A stretch of DNA of 32,529 nucleotides from assembly GCA_024234975.1 (NCBI GenBank), contig JACKNH010000037.1, forward strand, positions 1 through 32,529, given 5' to 3'. Shown here piece after piece: positions 15,715 through 24,680 of the stretch (the stretch's first letter is position 1; each line of letters begins with the position of its first letter). The translations under genes and the position numbers were made by a program. Under the pieces are notes generated by a model. That model ran no database searches and was not told the DNA's origin. It saw nothing but the letters and a program-made list of their open reading frames with translations. The stretch comes from Gammaproteobacteria bacterium (lineage in GTDB: Bacteria; Pseudomonadota; Gammaproteobacteria; Ga0077536).

Positions 15715-16797
15715 TCAACGGTAATGGTAGTAGGCCGCGCACGCCCCTTCAGAGGAAACCATCGGCGCGCCCAGCGGTTGTTGTGGTGAGCACTCGCGGC
15801 CGAAATGCGGGCATTGAGTGGGCTTGCGCAAGCCCCGCAATATTTCGCCGCTGATGCAGCCTGAATGAGTGCTTTTCACATTGATATGAGTCGCAGGCAG
15901 CAGGGTCGCGGCATCGTATCGATGGTAAGCCTCGGTCAACCGCAAGCCACTGACAGGGATTGAACCGATGCCGCGCCACTGCTGGTCCGCGACCTCAAAT
16001 ATCTCGTGCACCAGGCGGAAGGCCGTCGGATTACCGTCGCCCTGTACCACCCGCCGATACTGATTTTCCAGCACCGCCTCACCGCGTTCGAGTTGTTCCA
16101 CGCAATGCAGAATGCCTTGCAATATATCCACCGGTTCAAAGCCGGTGATGACGATGGGAACATGATACTGCCGCGCCAGCGCGTCATAGTCCTGCTCACC
16201 GGTGATGGCGCACACGTGACCGGGGGCGAGAAATCCCTGCACGCGGTTGTCCGGCGCTTCGAGTATTGCGCGCATTGCCGGCGGTACCAGAAAATGCGAG
16301 ACCAGCAGCGAGAAGTTTTCCAACCTCTGCGCCGCAGCCTGTGCCACTGCCAGCGCAGTGGCCGGCGCGGTGGTTTCAAAGCCGACCGCGAAAAACACGA
16401 TGCGTCGGTCAGGGTTGGCGCGGGCCAGCGCCAGTGCATCCAGCGGCGAGTAGACCATGCGGACGTCGGCGCCAGCGGCGCGTGCGTGTTGCAGGCTGGT
16501 GGCTGTTCCAGGCACGCGCAACATGTCGCCGAATGAACACAACGTCACGTCCGGCAATTGCGCCAGCGCAATGGCATTGTCAATGGTCTGCGCCGCCGTC
16601 ACGCACACCGGGCAACCCGGGCCGTGCACGAGTTCGAGAGACTCCGGCAGCAGTTGTTCCAGGGAGTGACGGACGATGCTGTGGGTCTGGCCGCCGCAGA
16701 CTTCCATCAATACACAGGGCCGGGTCTGCCGCTGCGCAATTGCCGCGGCCAGTTTTTTGATGCGTTCAGGCGCGCGGTAGTCATCTACGTGTTTCAT
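15715..16797 (-). CDS. hypD: HypD, Fe-S scaffold protein for Fe(CN)2CO assembly
   Basis: This 360-aa protein works with HypC as the scaffold on which the Fe(CN)2CO group is built. Family signatures are all present: MEVCGGQTH near residue 36, HGPGCPVCVT (about 58-67), FAVGFETTAPATA, GHVCAI, and a C-terminal cysteine set (GCISGEILRG, CPHFGREC, SEGACAAYY) that holds the [4Fe-4S] cluster. The length is normal. It overlaps hypC by 4 bp and hypE begins two bases after its stop, so translation is probably coupled. Confidence 0.96.
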   Translation of the reverse strand: MKHVDDYRAPERIKKLAAAIAQRQTRPCVLMEVCGGQTHSIVRHSLEQLLPESLELVHGPGCPVCVTAAQTIDNAIALAQLPDVTLCSFGDMLRVPGTATSLQHARAAGADVRMVYSPLDALALARANPDRRIVFFAVGFETTAPATALAVAQAAAQRLENFSLLVSHFLVPPAMRAILEAPDNRVQGFLAPGHVCAITGEQDYDALARQYHVPIVITGFEPVDILQGILHCVEQLERGEAVLENQYRRVVQGDGNPTAFRLVHEIFEVADQQWRGIGSIPVSGLRLTEAYHRYDAATLLPATHINVKSTHSGCISGEILRGLRKPTQCPHFGRECSPQQPLGAPMVSSEGACAAYYHYR

Positions 16798-17024
16798 GAC
16801 GACGCCAGAGAATCCAGATCGTCCAGCACGCGGCGCGCTTCGATGGCGTCGAGCCGGCTGATCGCAATGCCGGCATGCACGATGACGTAATCACCGAGGC
16901 CTGCATCCGGCACGAAGGCCGTGTTGACCTCGCGCACGACCCCGGCGAAGTTGACGCGTGCCGTCCGTGTCAGCGCGCCATCGTCGACAATGGCCTCGAT
17001 CATGCCCGGTACCGCGAGACACAT
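16794..17024 (-). CDS. hypC: HypC, hydrogenase maturation chaperone
   Basis: This 76-aa protein begins MCLAVPG. The cysteine at position 2 is the conserved residue that, after removal of Met, binds the iron centre and the large-subunit precursor. GDYVIVHAGIAISRLD in the second half is also typical. It carries the Fe(CN)2CO unit between HypD and the hydrogenase large subunit. It follows hypF by two bases and overlaps hypD. Confidence 0.95.
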   Translation of the reverse strand: MCLAVPGMIEAIVDDGALTRTARVNFAGVVREVNTAFVPDAGLGDYVIVHAGIAISRLDAIEARRVLDDLDSLASS

Positions 17025-17026
17025 GG

Positions 17027-19333
17027 TCAGGCCACCCCCGCTGCGTGTGCTTCAACGCAGGCCATCTGGTAGTACAACTGGCCGACTGCCAGGCCGCTGT
17101 CATTGGGCGGTACGCGTTGATGCGAAAAGACGCGACGCCCTGCGTGCCTGAGACCTTCTGCGGCGAGTGAGGTCAGCAGCCGATTCTGGAACACACCACC
17201 GCTGAGGAACACCGGCACGCCTTGAAACCGTGCGGCGATTTCAACAATGCCTGACGCGAGCGCATTGTGAAAGGCGGCGGACAGTTCGGCTGCCAGCACG
17301 CCGGCACGTTGGTAAGCGAGAAGATCGACGATCATTGGTTGCCAGTTCAGCCACAACCTATCTTCGTGCGCTTCAACGGTGAATGAGAGCGGTGCGCCTA
17401 AGCTGTCGACGCCCTCTGCAAGGCATTCCAACTGCATTGCGGCGTCCGCCTCGTAGCGCTGCCGGTGACATACCCCGAGCAACGCGGCGACCACGTCGAA
17501 CAATCGGCCGACACTGGTGGTGAAAGGTGTATTGATCCGCCGCTGCAACATGATGGAGATATTGTGTCGCTCGCTGGCCGACAGTGACGCAGCGAGCGTT
17601 GCGGGCACTTCCATGCCCATGAGCGACAGCAACCCCAGCGCCTGCAGTCGTGGCTCGCGAATCGCCTTCTCACCGCCCGGCAGCGGGAACGGCCGCAAGT
17701 GCGCGACCCGGTCGACGCGGTGAGCGCCGTCCCAGACGAAGCACTCACCGCCCCACAACATTCCATCGTCGCCGAGGCCGTTCCCGTCCCAGCACACGCC
17801 CAGCGCCGGGCCGGTATGACCGTGTTCAGCCAGCACACTGAAGAAGTGTGCGATATGGTGTTGCACGCCAGCGGTCGCATTGCCCTGTGCCAGCGCCCAT
17901 TCGGTGCTGGCGTAATCGGGATGCATGTCGTGCATGATTCGTCCCGGCCGTGATGGCGCGAATTCACTGAAGGTATCAACCGTTGCCGTGAAGCGATCCA
18001 GCGTCGCCGTGTTGTCGAGTTCGCCGATGTAAGGGCTGGCATATATGCCTTTGGGCGTAGCCACCGCGACGGTGCTCTTCTGCTGGCCGCCTACTGCGAG
18101 TAACCAATGCTCCGACCCGACAGGCAGAGGGACTCGCAGCGGTGCCAGTCCACGCCCGGGGCGCAGAGTCACCGCTTGGCCGTCAATGACGCGCACGACA
18201 CTGTCATCCAATGGATGCACGACAGGCAGATCGTGCTGCAGAAACAGGTCAGCAATACCGTGTAATGCTTCCATGGCGTGCTCGTCCTTGAAATACAAGG
18301 GCGCACGGCTCACGTTGCCACTGGTCGCAATCAACGGCCCGCGCCACGCAAGCATCAATGCCTCATGCAATGCCGAGGGCGGCAGCATCGCACCTATATT
18401 GCCGTTACCCGGCGCCACTCCCGCAGGCAGCTCATGGCGACTACGCGCGATAACGACTGGCCTTGCCGCCGAACATAACGCCGTCTGTTCCAAGGCATCC
18501 AACCAGCAGTGTGTTGCGGCTTGTGCAAGGTCGGCGAACAGTACCGCGAACGGTTTGGCCGGACGACGCTTGCCTGCGCGCAGGCGGGCGATGGCGGCTT
18601 CATTCGTCGCATCGGCCAGCAGTTGGTAACCGCCGACGCTCTTGAATGCAACGATGCCGCCGGCCGCGAGCGTGGTGACAATTTGCGACCAGACCGCCGC
18701 GCTGCGGGTGATGTGCAGGCCGCCGGCGTCAAGCAGAGTCAGCGTCGGCCCACATGCCGGGCAGCTGATCGTCTGGTGATGAAACCGCCGTTCTGCCGGC
18801 GACGTATACTCCGCCTGGCATGCAGCGCAAGGTGGCAGCCGAGCAAAGCTGGTGTTGGCGCGGTCATACGGCATGGCGCGCAGCACTGACCAGCGCGGGC
18901 CGCATTGCGTACAGGAGATGAATGGATAGTGGAAGCGCCGGTTGTCCGGATCATGGAATTCACACAGACAGTCCGCGCATGGCGCGGTGTCATGAGGAAT
19001 AGATAGCGCAGGCGTCGCGGAAGATGTGCCGGCCGAAATGCTGAATCCTTCAGTGGGTATCACGACCTCGTTTGAGGTTTCGATACGCTCGATACGCGCA
19101 GCCGGCGGTGCGTCATCACGCAGTGCAGCCAGGAAACGATGCAAGTCTTCCTCGGCGCCTTGCACTTCCACCACGACCGCGTCGGCTTCATTGCGTACCC
19201 AACCAGTCAAGCCCGATGCATCTGCCATGCGCTGAATAAACGGCCGCATGCCGACACCTTGCACAGTGCCGGTCAGTGTGATGCGCAGGCGTTGCGGCAC
19301 CGGGTAGGGCAATGGCACGGGCGCCGACATCAT
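17027..19333 (-). CDS. hypF: HypF, carbamoyltransferase for cyanide synthesis
   Basis: This 768-aa, full-length HypF makes carbamoyl-adenylate from carbamoyl phosphate and transfers the carbamoyl group to HypE. Domains in order: acylphosphatase-like (15-100, GTVQGVGMRPF); two zinc fingers with cysteines at 119, 122, 141, 144 and at 169, 172, 191, 194; a YrdC-like domain (about 205-390, GGYQLLADATNEAAIARLR, KRRPAKPFAVL); and a Kae1-like domain (about 400-750) with the metal-binding histidines in VQHHIAHFFSVLAEH and SGGVFQN near the end. It overlaps the hypA stop by 4 bp (ATGA). Two adjacent ATGs at 19331-19333 are both possible starts. Confidence 0.96.
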   Translation of the reverse strand: MMSAPVPLPYPVPQRLRITLTGTVQGVGMRPFIQRMADASGLTGWVRNEADAVVVEVQGAEEDLHRFLAALRDDAPPAARIERIETSNEVVIPTEGFSISAGTSSATPALSIPHDTAPCADCLCEFHDPDNRRFHYPFISCTQCGPRWSVLRAMPYDRANTSFARLPPCAACQAEYTSPAERRFHHQTISCPACGPTLTLLDAGGLHITRSAAVWSQIVTTLAAGGIVAFKSVGGYQLLADATNEAAIARLRAGKRRPAKPFAVLFADLAQAATHCWLDALEQTALCSAARPVVIARSRHELPAGVAPGNGNIGAMLPPSALHEALMLAWRGPLIATSGNVSRAPLYFKDEHAMEALHGIADLFLQHDLPVVHPLDDSVVRVIDGQAVTLRPGRGLAPLRVPLPVGSEHWLLAVGGQQKSTVAVATPKGIYASPYIGELDNTATLDRFTATVDTFSEFAPSRPGRIMHDMHPDYASTEWALAQGNATAGVQHHIAHFFSVLAEHGHTGPALGVCWDGNGLGDDGMLWGGECFVWDGAHRVDRVAHLRPFPLPGGEKAIREPRLQALGLLSLMGMEVPATLAASLSASERHNISIMLQRRINTPFTTSVGRLFDVVAALLGVCHRQRYEADAAMQLECLAEGVDSLGAPLSFTVEAHEDRLWLNWQPMIVDLLAYQRAGVLAAELSAAFHNALASGIVEIAARFQGVPVFLSGGVFQNRLLTSLAAEGLRHAGRRVFSHQRVPPNDSGLAVGQLYYQMACVEAHAAGVA

Positions 19334-19608
19334 TCAGCGTCCGATGCCGTGGAAAAGTCCATGCTTTTGAGAATGATGTCCTGCGCTGTCGGCGACTGCA
19401 TGTCGGTATTGCATTCGACCTGCAGTTCGAGATGTTCCAGATCGGTTCCGGCAACCGCCTGTTCGAAGTGTTCACGGAAATGATCGGCGGAGATATGTGA
19501 CAGCGCGCCGAGTTCGACGGTCACCGATTGCGCACGGTTTGGACGCTGTTCCGCCACGAGCAGGTGAATCCGGTTCAGCAGGTCTTTGATGAGTGAGAAT
19601 TCATGCAT
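19330..19608 (-). CDS. hypA: Short HypA-like nickel chaperone lacking the zinc ribbon
   Basis: At 92 aa this is clearly shorter than ordinary HypA (about 113-118 aa). The N-terminal half is typical: MHEFSLIKDLLNRI gives the nickel ligand H2, and VELGALSHISADHFREHFEQAV matches the core. After LEHLELQVEC the usual zinc-binding ribbon with its two CxxC pairs is missing. The chain goes straight to SPTAQDIILKSMDF, which corresponds to the last strand of HypA. Only one cysteine remains (about residue 66). The gene sits in frame between the endopeptidase (12-bp gap) and hypF (4-bp overlap), so this looks like a genuine short variant rather than a sequencing break. It is likely still involved in nickel insertion. 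Confidence 0.85.
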   Translation of the reverse strand: MHEFSLIKDLLNRIHLLVAEQRPNRAQSVTVELGALSHISADHFREHFEQAVAGTDLEHLELQVECNTDMQSPTAQDIILKSMDFSTASDAE

Positions 19609-19620
19609 CGCCTGGTGGCC

Positions 19621-20127
19621 TCATCTTTGTCGTCGGTTGGCAGGTCTGGTTGCTCCCGGTCGCAGTGTGGTGAGCAGTGACGCCAATTCGCGGGAAAGCG
19701 TGTTCACTGCTGCAAGCACAGCGTCGCATGGGCGGTCGCCGGCTTCGAATTCGCTTGCGGCAATGCCATAGATGGTCAGCCGCTGGGGCGCGTTGGCCAA
19801 TACCTTGCTCATGGCGATGGCCTGGCCGACATCGAGCAGGTGCGTGGAGGCCGGGTGGCGCATGCGGGCCAAGGCGCTGCCATCGACGAGGGCATTATCA
19901 ATCGTCACCACGGTGCCGGGCGCAAGATCATCCGCACTGCAGGCATCAATGAGGAAGACACGCTCGCGGCCCGTCCAGGCATTGATGAGGCTCAGGTTGT
20001 CACCCGGGCTGTCGAGCAGGTCGATGCCGACCGGAACGAGTTGTCGTAGCGCATCCAGCACCATGGGCCCGGCGGCGTCGTCGCCCCGCCAGCGATTCCC
20101 GATGCCGATGACCAACGGTGGCTTCAT
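19621..20127 (-). CDS. [NiFe]-hydrogenase maturation endopeptidase (HyaD/HybD/HycI family)
   Basis: This 168-aa protease removes the C-terminal tail of the hydrogenase large subunit after nickel is inserted. GIGNRWRGDDAAGP near the N-terminus holds the conserved nickel-sensing acid (the GDD segment). SPGDNLSLINAW and FLIDACSAD are the further family motifs, and a late His (STHLLDVGQAIAMS) fits the third ligand. The start at 20127 forms an ATGA overlap with the large-subunit stop and matches the family N-terminus; the frame is open 16 codons further up. It is expected to act on the alpha subunit encoded just before it. Confidence 0.92.
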   Translation of the reverse strand: MKPPLVIGIGNRWRGDDAAGPMVLDALRQLVPVGIDLLDSPGDNLSLINAWTGRERVFLIDACSADDLAPGTVVTIDNALVDGSALARMRHPASTHLLDVGQAIAMSKVLANAPQRLTIYGIAASEFEAGDRPCDAVLAAVNTLSRELASLLTTLRPGATRPANRRQR

Positions 20128-21431
20128 ACCTTGTCCAGTGTCAGTGTCAGAAAGTGGGTTGCGCAGGAGATGCACGGGTCGTAATTGCGAATCGCCTGCT
20201 CACAACGGTGGCGCAGATCATCCTCCGGCAGATCCATCAGGTCGGGCAGCATCAGGCGCAGGTCGTCTTCGATGGTCTTCTGGTTCTGGGAGGTCGGCGG
20301 GACGATTTTTGCCTCGGTGATTCGACCATCTTCAGCGATGTCGTACCGGTGGTACAGAATGCCACGCGGCGCCTCGGTGATGGCGTGGCCGCGACCACTT
20401 TTCAACTCGGCGGTGACAAACGGCGCCGATGGCGGTTGATAACCATCCAGCAGATCCAGCGCCGTCGCCACCGCATGCACCACCTCGAGTGCACGCACGA
20501 TGATGCTGGCGAACGGGTTGGCGCACGGCGGCGCGACGCCGAGTTCACTGGCCAATGTCCGGGCGGCAGGGTGCAGGTTGGCGAAATTCAGTGCAAAGCG
20601 GGCCATCGGACCGACGAAGTAGGGCGTTTTCCCATCCAACAGACAGTGGAGGGCATTGCTGTACTCGACATGATGTTCGATGAAGCGCTGTTCGTAGTTC
20701 GAGGCAGCGATTGCATCCCCGGTGCTGGTGCGAAGTGTGCCAAGGTTCATCGGGTACTCGGTGTCATGCGTCAGCGCCACGAACAGGTAGGCCGGATCAC
20801 GCATGAACGCCGGTACCGACAACGTAGTCACCCAACGCGTCAACGTTTCTGCCAACGTCAGCGCTTCGGCCAGTTCAGCGCGAAGCTCAAGCAGTTCGCG
20901 CCGGTCGGGCAGACGATAGAAGCCGCCGACACGCACGTTGATCGGATGAATCTCCCGGCCGCCCAGCACGCGGACGATGGCATTGCCGGCTTTCTTCAAT
21001 GCCAGTGCCTGCTGTACGACCTGGGGATGAGTCTTGGCCATGTCCATTGCGCTGTCGACTTTCAGGAAGTCCGGTGCGTGCAGCATCGCCACATGTAGCA
21101 CGTGGCTTTCGATCCATTCACCGCAATACAACAACCTGCGCAGATGCCTCACACCCGGCTCGACTTGCAGCGCCAGTGCATCCTCCATCGCATGCACGGC
21201 GCTCATCTGGTAGGCCACCGGGCAGATGCCACAGATGCGCGCGGTGATATCCGGCGCTTCGAGATAATCGCGGCCGCGCAGGAAGGCTTCGAAAAAGCGT
21301 GGCGGTTCGAATATCTTCAGCTGGACGTCATGCACATGTTCGTTGTCATAACGGATGTGCAACGCGCCTTCGCCTTCCACGCGCGCCAGATAGTCCACGC
21401 GGATGGTCTTGCTGCCGCCGTTCTCACTCAT
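20124..21431 (-). CDS. hydA: Group 3b-type [NiFe]-hydrogenase large (alpha) subunit
   Basis: This 435-aa catalytic subunit holds the Ni-Fe(CN)2CO site. The L1 motif RICGICP places C67 and C70. The L2 motif near the C-terminus is DPCISCATH with C420 and C423; cleavage after H426 would remove nine residues (FLTLTLDKV). Length and L1/L2 forms fit the cytoplasmic NAD(P)-coupled group 3b enzymes (also called sulfhydrogenases) rather than membrane uptake hydrogenases. There is no Tat signal on the partner small subunit, which agrees. The large and small subunit genes overlap by 8 bp. Confidence 0.93.
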   Translation of the reverse strand: MSENGGSKTIRVDYLARVEGEGALHIRYDNEHVHDVQLKIFEPPRFFEAFLRGRDYLEAPDITARICGICPVAYQMSAVHAMEDALALQVEPGVRHLRRLLYCGEWIESHVLHVAMLHAPDFLKVDSAMDMAKTHPQVVQQALALKKAGNAIVRVLGGREIHPINVRVGGFYRLPDRRELLELRAELAEALTLAETLTRWVTTLSVPAFMRDPAYLFVALTHDTEYPMNLGTLRTSTGDAIAASNYEQRFIEHHVEYSNALHCLLDGKTPYFVGPMARFALNFANLHPAARTLASELGVAPPCANPFASIIVRALEVVHAVATALDLLDGYQPPSAPFVTAELKSGRGHAITEAPRGILYHRYDIAEDGRITEAKIVPPTSQNQKTIEDDLRLMLPDLMDLPEDDLRHRCEQAIRNYDPCISCATHFLTLTLDKV

Positions 21432-22248
21432 CGTCGTTCACCGTGCCATTGCCGCGGGCCACCTGCGCAAATGCCGGTGCGGCGGTATTGAAGCTGGAAA
21501 AAGTCCGGCTCACGTGCGCTGTGCTGGCGCCGTGTTCGCTTCGCCACACGTTTGCCAATGATGAAACATTCGGGTTTTCCTTGGGTCCGTAGCAACCGAA
21601 GCAAGGCCGGTGATACTTCGGGCACAACGCGCCGCATCCGGCCTGCGTGACCGGCCCCATGCAGTTCGCGCCGCGCGTGGTGGCGAGGCACACCGTGCCA
21701 TTGAGTTTGCATTCCACGCACACCGCGTGGTCCGCGACCAGCGGTCGCCGACGGTTGAGCAATGCATTGATCACTTCCAGCAGTTGCATCTTGTTGATCG
21801 GGCAGCCGCGCAATTCGAAATCCACCTTGACGTGATCACTGATGGCGGTGGAGGTGGCCAGCGTGGAGATATACTCCGGCGTGGCATAAACCACGCGAAT
21901 GTAGTCGTTGATGTCCGCCGCATTACGCAGCGCCTGGATACCCCCGGCGGTGGCGCAGGCGCCGATGACCAGCAGGAAGCGCGATTGCGCGCGCACGGAC
22001 TGGATGAGTTCAAGCTGTTCCGGGGTGGAAATGGAACCCTCGACGATCGAGAGATCATAGGGGCCGGGCAGCTGGCGGCTGGTCGCCTCCATGAAATAGG
22101 CGATTTCAACCTGCTCGGTAACGGCCAGCAGCTCGTCCTCACAATCGAGCAGGCTGAGCTGGCAACCATCGCACGAGGTGAACTTCCAAACCGCGACGCG
22201 GGCTTTGGGCGAGGGCGGAACAGCGGTTGTGGGCGCGGTGGTTGCCAT
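21424..22248 (-). CDS. hydD: Group 3b-type [NiFe]-hydrogenase small (delta) subunit
   Basis: This 274-aa electron-transfer subunit has the proximal cluster residues C26 and C29 in FTSCDGCQLSLL, with GACATAGG and RGCPINKMQLLEVI. A Cys-rich stretch follows (CVECKLNGTVC, CMGPVTQAGCGALCP, CFGCYGP) that would hold the remaining 4Fe-4S clusters. There is no signal peptide, so the enzyme is cytoplasmic. The start at 22248 is chosen because it gives a TGATG junction with the gamma-subunit gene and a sensible N-terminus; the frame stays open 38 codons upstream inside that gene. The C-terminal about 40 residues are low in recognisable motifs. Confidence 0.92.
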   Translation of the reverse strand: MATTAPTTAVPPSPKARVAVWKFTSCDGCQLSLLDCEDELLAVTEQVEIAYFMEATSRQLPGPYDLSIVEGSISTPEQLELIQSVRAQSRFLLVIGACATAGGIQALRNAADINDYIRVVYATPEYISTLATSTAISDHVKVDFELRGCPINKMQLLEVINALLNRRRPLVADHAVCVECKLNGTVCLATTRGANCMGPVTQAGCGALCPKYHRPCFGCYGPKENPNVSSLANVWRSEHGASTAHVSRTFSSFNTAAPAFAQVARGNGTVNDDE

Positions 22249-23060
22249 CACAGCTCCCGCACGTGAAACCACGGCGCAATATCGGAATAGCGGAACACCG
22301 GGCCATCCTTGCAGACAAAATTCGGCCCCCATTGACAGCGTCCGCAATGGCCGAGCGCACAATGCATGTTGCGCTCCATCGACAGGTAGATGGACGCATC
22401 GTCCAGCCCGCGCTGCTGCAGCGTACGCACAGCGAACCGCATCATGATTTCCGGGCCGCAGACCACTGCCACCGTATTGCTGGCGGGAAACTTCGCCGAG
22501 GCCAGCGGCCCGGTGACCACGCCGACATGACCCGACCAGTCACGGCTCGCCATATCCACCGTCAGTTCCACGTTCAGCGCATCGCGCCAGGCCGCCATGC
22601 GTGCAAGATACAGCAATTCCTCGGGTCGCCGCCCGCCATAGAACAGCTGTGCGCCGAGATAGTCCGCCGGTTTCGCGACGATGGCTTCAATCAACGGCTG
22701 CAGAGGTGCGAGGCCAAGGCCACCGGCGATAATCAAAACATGGCGACCGGCAAGCTGATCCATTGGCCAACCGCGGCCGAACGGTCCCCGCACACCGAGT
22801 TGATCGCCCGGCTGCAACCGCGCCAGCGCCTCAGTGGATTTGCCCACCGCACGCAAGGTATGGCTGTAGTAACCCTGCTCTGCGGTGGCGCCACTGAACG
22901 AGATGGGCACTTCCCCGCTGCCGAAGCCATACAACATGTTGAACTGGCCGGGTGCGAAGGGTGTGACCGTGCCGCCCTGAGCCGGTTGAATCCGCAACGT
23001 GACGGTATGCGGTATCTCCTCTCGTCGATCAAGCACTGTGAAGATGGCCGGCGGATTCAC
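22248..23060 (-). CDS. hydG: Hydrogenase gamma subunit, FAD/NAD(P)-binding with [2Fe-2S] site
   Basis: This 270-aa ferredoxin-NADP-reductase-type subunit passes electrons between the hydrogenase and NAD(P). It has an FAD-binding part (PGQFNMLYGFGSGEVPISFS, VRGPFGRGWPM), nucleotide-binding IIAGGLGLAPLQPLI and VVCGPEIMM, and a C-terminal 2Fe-2S motif with cysteines 234, 239, 242 and 250 (CALGHCGRCQWG then C). This is the DHODH-electron-transfer/sulfhydrogenase gamma layout. The start is a GTG overlapping the previous stop (GTGA). Confidence 0.93.
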   Translation of the reverse strand: MNPPAIFTVLDRREEIPHTVTLRIQPAQGGTVTPFAPGQFNMLYGFGSGEVPISFSGATAEQGYYSHTLRAVGKSTEALARLQPGDQLGVRGPFGRGWPMDQLAGRHVLIIAGGLGLAPLQPLIEAIVAKPADYLGAQLFYGGRRPEELLYLARMAAWRDALNVELTVDMASRDWSGHVGVVTGPLASAKFPASNTVAVVCGPEIMMRFAVRTLQQRGLDDASIYLSMERNMHCALGHCGRCQWGPNFVCKDGPVFRYSDIAPWFHVREL

Positions 23061-23539
23061 GGCAGCGGGTCCGCACCGGGTGTTGCGGCGCCATAGACAT
23101 CGAGCAGTTGCATCCGCGCGCCGTGGATACGGTCGACCATGACCGAAGTCAACCGTTTCAGCAAGGCGTAACCCAGGCAGTTATCGGATTCACATTTGCC
23201 ACGGATGCATTGGCCGTTGAGCTCGACAGTGCGGACGGCGGTCAGCGCGCGTGAATCGAACTGGTAACGATAAGGCGGTATCAGCCACGACCAGCCGACG
23301 ATATCGTTGGCGCACAACGTCAGCAGCGGCGCCGGCGGCTGGTTGATGCGATGGGTTTCGATGACCACGCGGCCTTCCAGCACCAGGTAGAAATGATCGG
23401 CGGCGTCGTTTTCGCGCGTGAGGTATTCGCCCTCGTGGAATCGCCGCAAGCGGCCGCAGCCGGCGATGAATTCCACCTGAGCGGGATCCATGCCGTCGAA
23501 CAGCGCGTGCTCACGGACATAGTCGGCAACGGTTTTCAT
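23057..23539 (-). CDS. Cyclic nucleotide-binding-fold protein without DNA-binding domain
   Basis: This 160-aa protein has a Crp/Fnr-type beta-roll: LFDGMDPAQVEFIAGCGR, EGEYLTRENDAADHFYLVLEGRV and NDIVGWSWLIPPYRYQFDSRAL (the phosphate-binding-cassette region with its arginine). The Crp helix-turn-helix is absent, since the chain ends soon after one C-helix. Near the end is C111-x4-C116-x4-C121, an evenly spaced cysteine triplet. It lies between the beta and gamma subunit genes with 4-bp overlaps on both sides. A role as ligand- or redox-sensing regulator or accessory subunit of the hydrogenase is therefore likely, but this is inference. Confidence 0.85.
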   Translation of the reverse strand: MKTVADYVREHALFDGMDPAQVEFIAGCGRLRRFHEGEYLTRENDAADHFYLVLEGRVVIETHRINQPPAPLLTLCANDIVGWSWLIPPYRYQFDSRALTAVRTVELNGQCIRGKCESDNCLGYALLKRLTSVMVDRIHGARMQLLDVYGAATPGADPLP

Positions 23540-24678
23540 GATGCGTCACCCTCGGCAATGGCCTGCAATTGTTCAGTGATATCGATACCGGCCGGGCACC
23601 AGCTGATGCAGCGGCCGCAGCCCACGCAACCGGATTGACCGAATTGATCCACCCACCCGGCAAGCTTGTGGGTCATCCATTGCCGGTAGCGGGCGCGCGT
23701 GCTGTTGCGCACCGAACCGCCATGCACATGACTGAACGCGCCGTTGAAGCATGAATCCCAGCGCTGCCAGCGCTCGGCGTGATCCCCGGTCAGGTCGGTG
23801 GTGTCTTCCACCGCGAAGCAGAAACACGTCGGGCATGCCAATGTGCAATTGGCGCAGGAAAGACACCGTTCTGCCACCGCGTCCCACGCGGGGGATTCCA
23901 TGTTGCTGAACAGCAAGTTGTGAATGCCACTGCTGTCGAACTGGCGTGGACCGGCAAGCATCTGTTCGCGTGCAATATTGATCCTGGATTCCGCCAGCGC
24001 GGTGTCGTCGTCGGTTGCCGGCATCAATGGCAGCGAGGCGGTGATCCGGTGCCCGGCATCGGTGCCGGTTTCCAGAAGGAAGCGGTGGCCGTGTTCGTCA
24101 AGCAACTCGGTCAGCACCAGGTCGCTTTGCAGCTCGACGCGAGGCCCGGTGTGCATGCTGGTGCAGAAGCAGGTGGCGGCGGCGCGGGTGCAGTTCACCG
24201 CCACGGTGAACAGGTGGCGACGCCGTTGGCGGTAACCTTCATCGCAATGGGCGCCGTCGATGAGCACCCGATCCTGGATATGAATGGCGTGCAACTCACA
24301 ACTGCGGACGCCGATGAACGCCAGCGGCGGCGCAGAATCAGATTCGGGGATGAACTGCAGCTTGCCGTCCTGACGAACCACCCGCCACAGGCGCTTGCGC
24401 GGCGGATTGAGAAAGCGCTTCCACGCGTTGGCGGCAACGGTGTAACCGAAGTAGCGATCATCACCGGCGGGCAGCAGCCGGTAATGGCCTTTCTCCTGTT
24501 CATCCACCCAGCCGCGCGGCAGGTCGGTTGCGCTGTTGATGTCGTCGTAGACCACGGCGGCGTCATCGCGCACCGGGCCGATGACCTGATAGCCCGCCGC
24601 CTTGAGCGATTGGATCAATTCATCCAGATCCGCCGCCGCCAATATCGAAGTCCGCATATCGATTCGCTTCGTCGTCAC
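23536..24678 (-). CDS. hydB: Hydrogenase beta subunit, 4Fe-4S dicluster protein
   Basis: This 380-aa electron-transfer subunit matches the sulfhydrogenase beta family. Two ferredoxin-like motifs are visible: C272, C275, C278, C282 (RCLSCANCTLACP) and C351, C354, C357, C361 (CVGCGRCISWCPAGID). Additional cysteines at about 163, 170, 172 and 284-286 may bind another cluster. It links the flavin subunit to the hydrogenase core or a ferredoxin. It is the first gene of the operon. The start is either GTG at 24678 or ATG at 24657; neither has a strong Shine-Dalgarno, and the first residues (MRTSILAAADLDELIQ) fit either. Confidence 0.92.
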   Translation of the reverse strand: MTTKRIDMRTSILAAADLDELIQSLKAAGYQVIGPVRDDAAVVYDDINSATDLPRGWVDEQEKGHYRLLPAGDDRYFGYTVAANAWKRFLNPPRKRLWRVVRQDGKLQFIPESDSAPPLAFIGVRSCELHAIHIQDRVLIDGAHCDEGYRQRRRHLFTVAVNCTRAAATCFCTSMHTGPRVELQSDLVLTELLDEHGHRFLLETGTDAGHRITASLPLMPATDDDTALAESRINIAREQMLAGPRQFDSSGIHNLLFSNMESPAWDAVAERCLSCANCTLACPTCFCFAVEDTTDLTGDHAERWQRWDSCFNGAFSHVHGGSVRNSTRARYRQWMTHKLAGWVDQFGQSGCVGCGRCISWCPAGIDITEQLQAIAEGDAS

Positions 24679-24680
24679 TC

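Noticed and set aside
20118..21098. 326-codon plus-strand frame
   Set aside because: It is antisense to the hydrogenase large subunit, whose L1 and L2 motifs are unmistakable.
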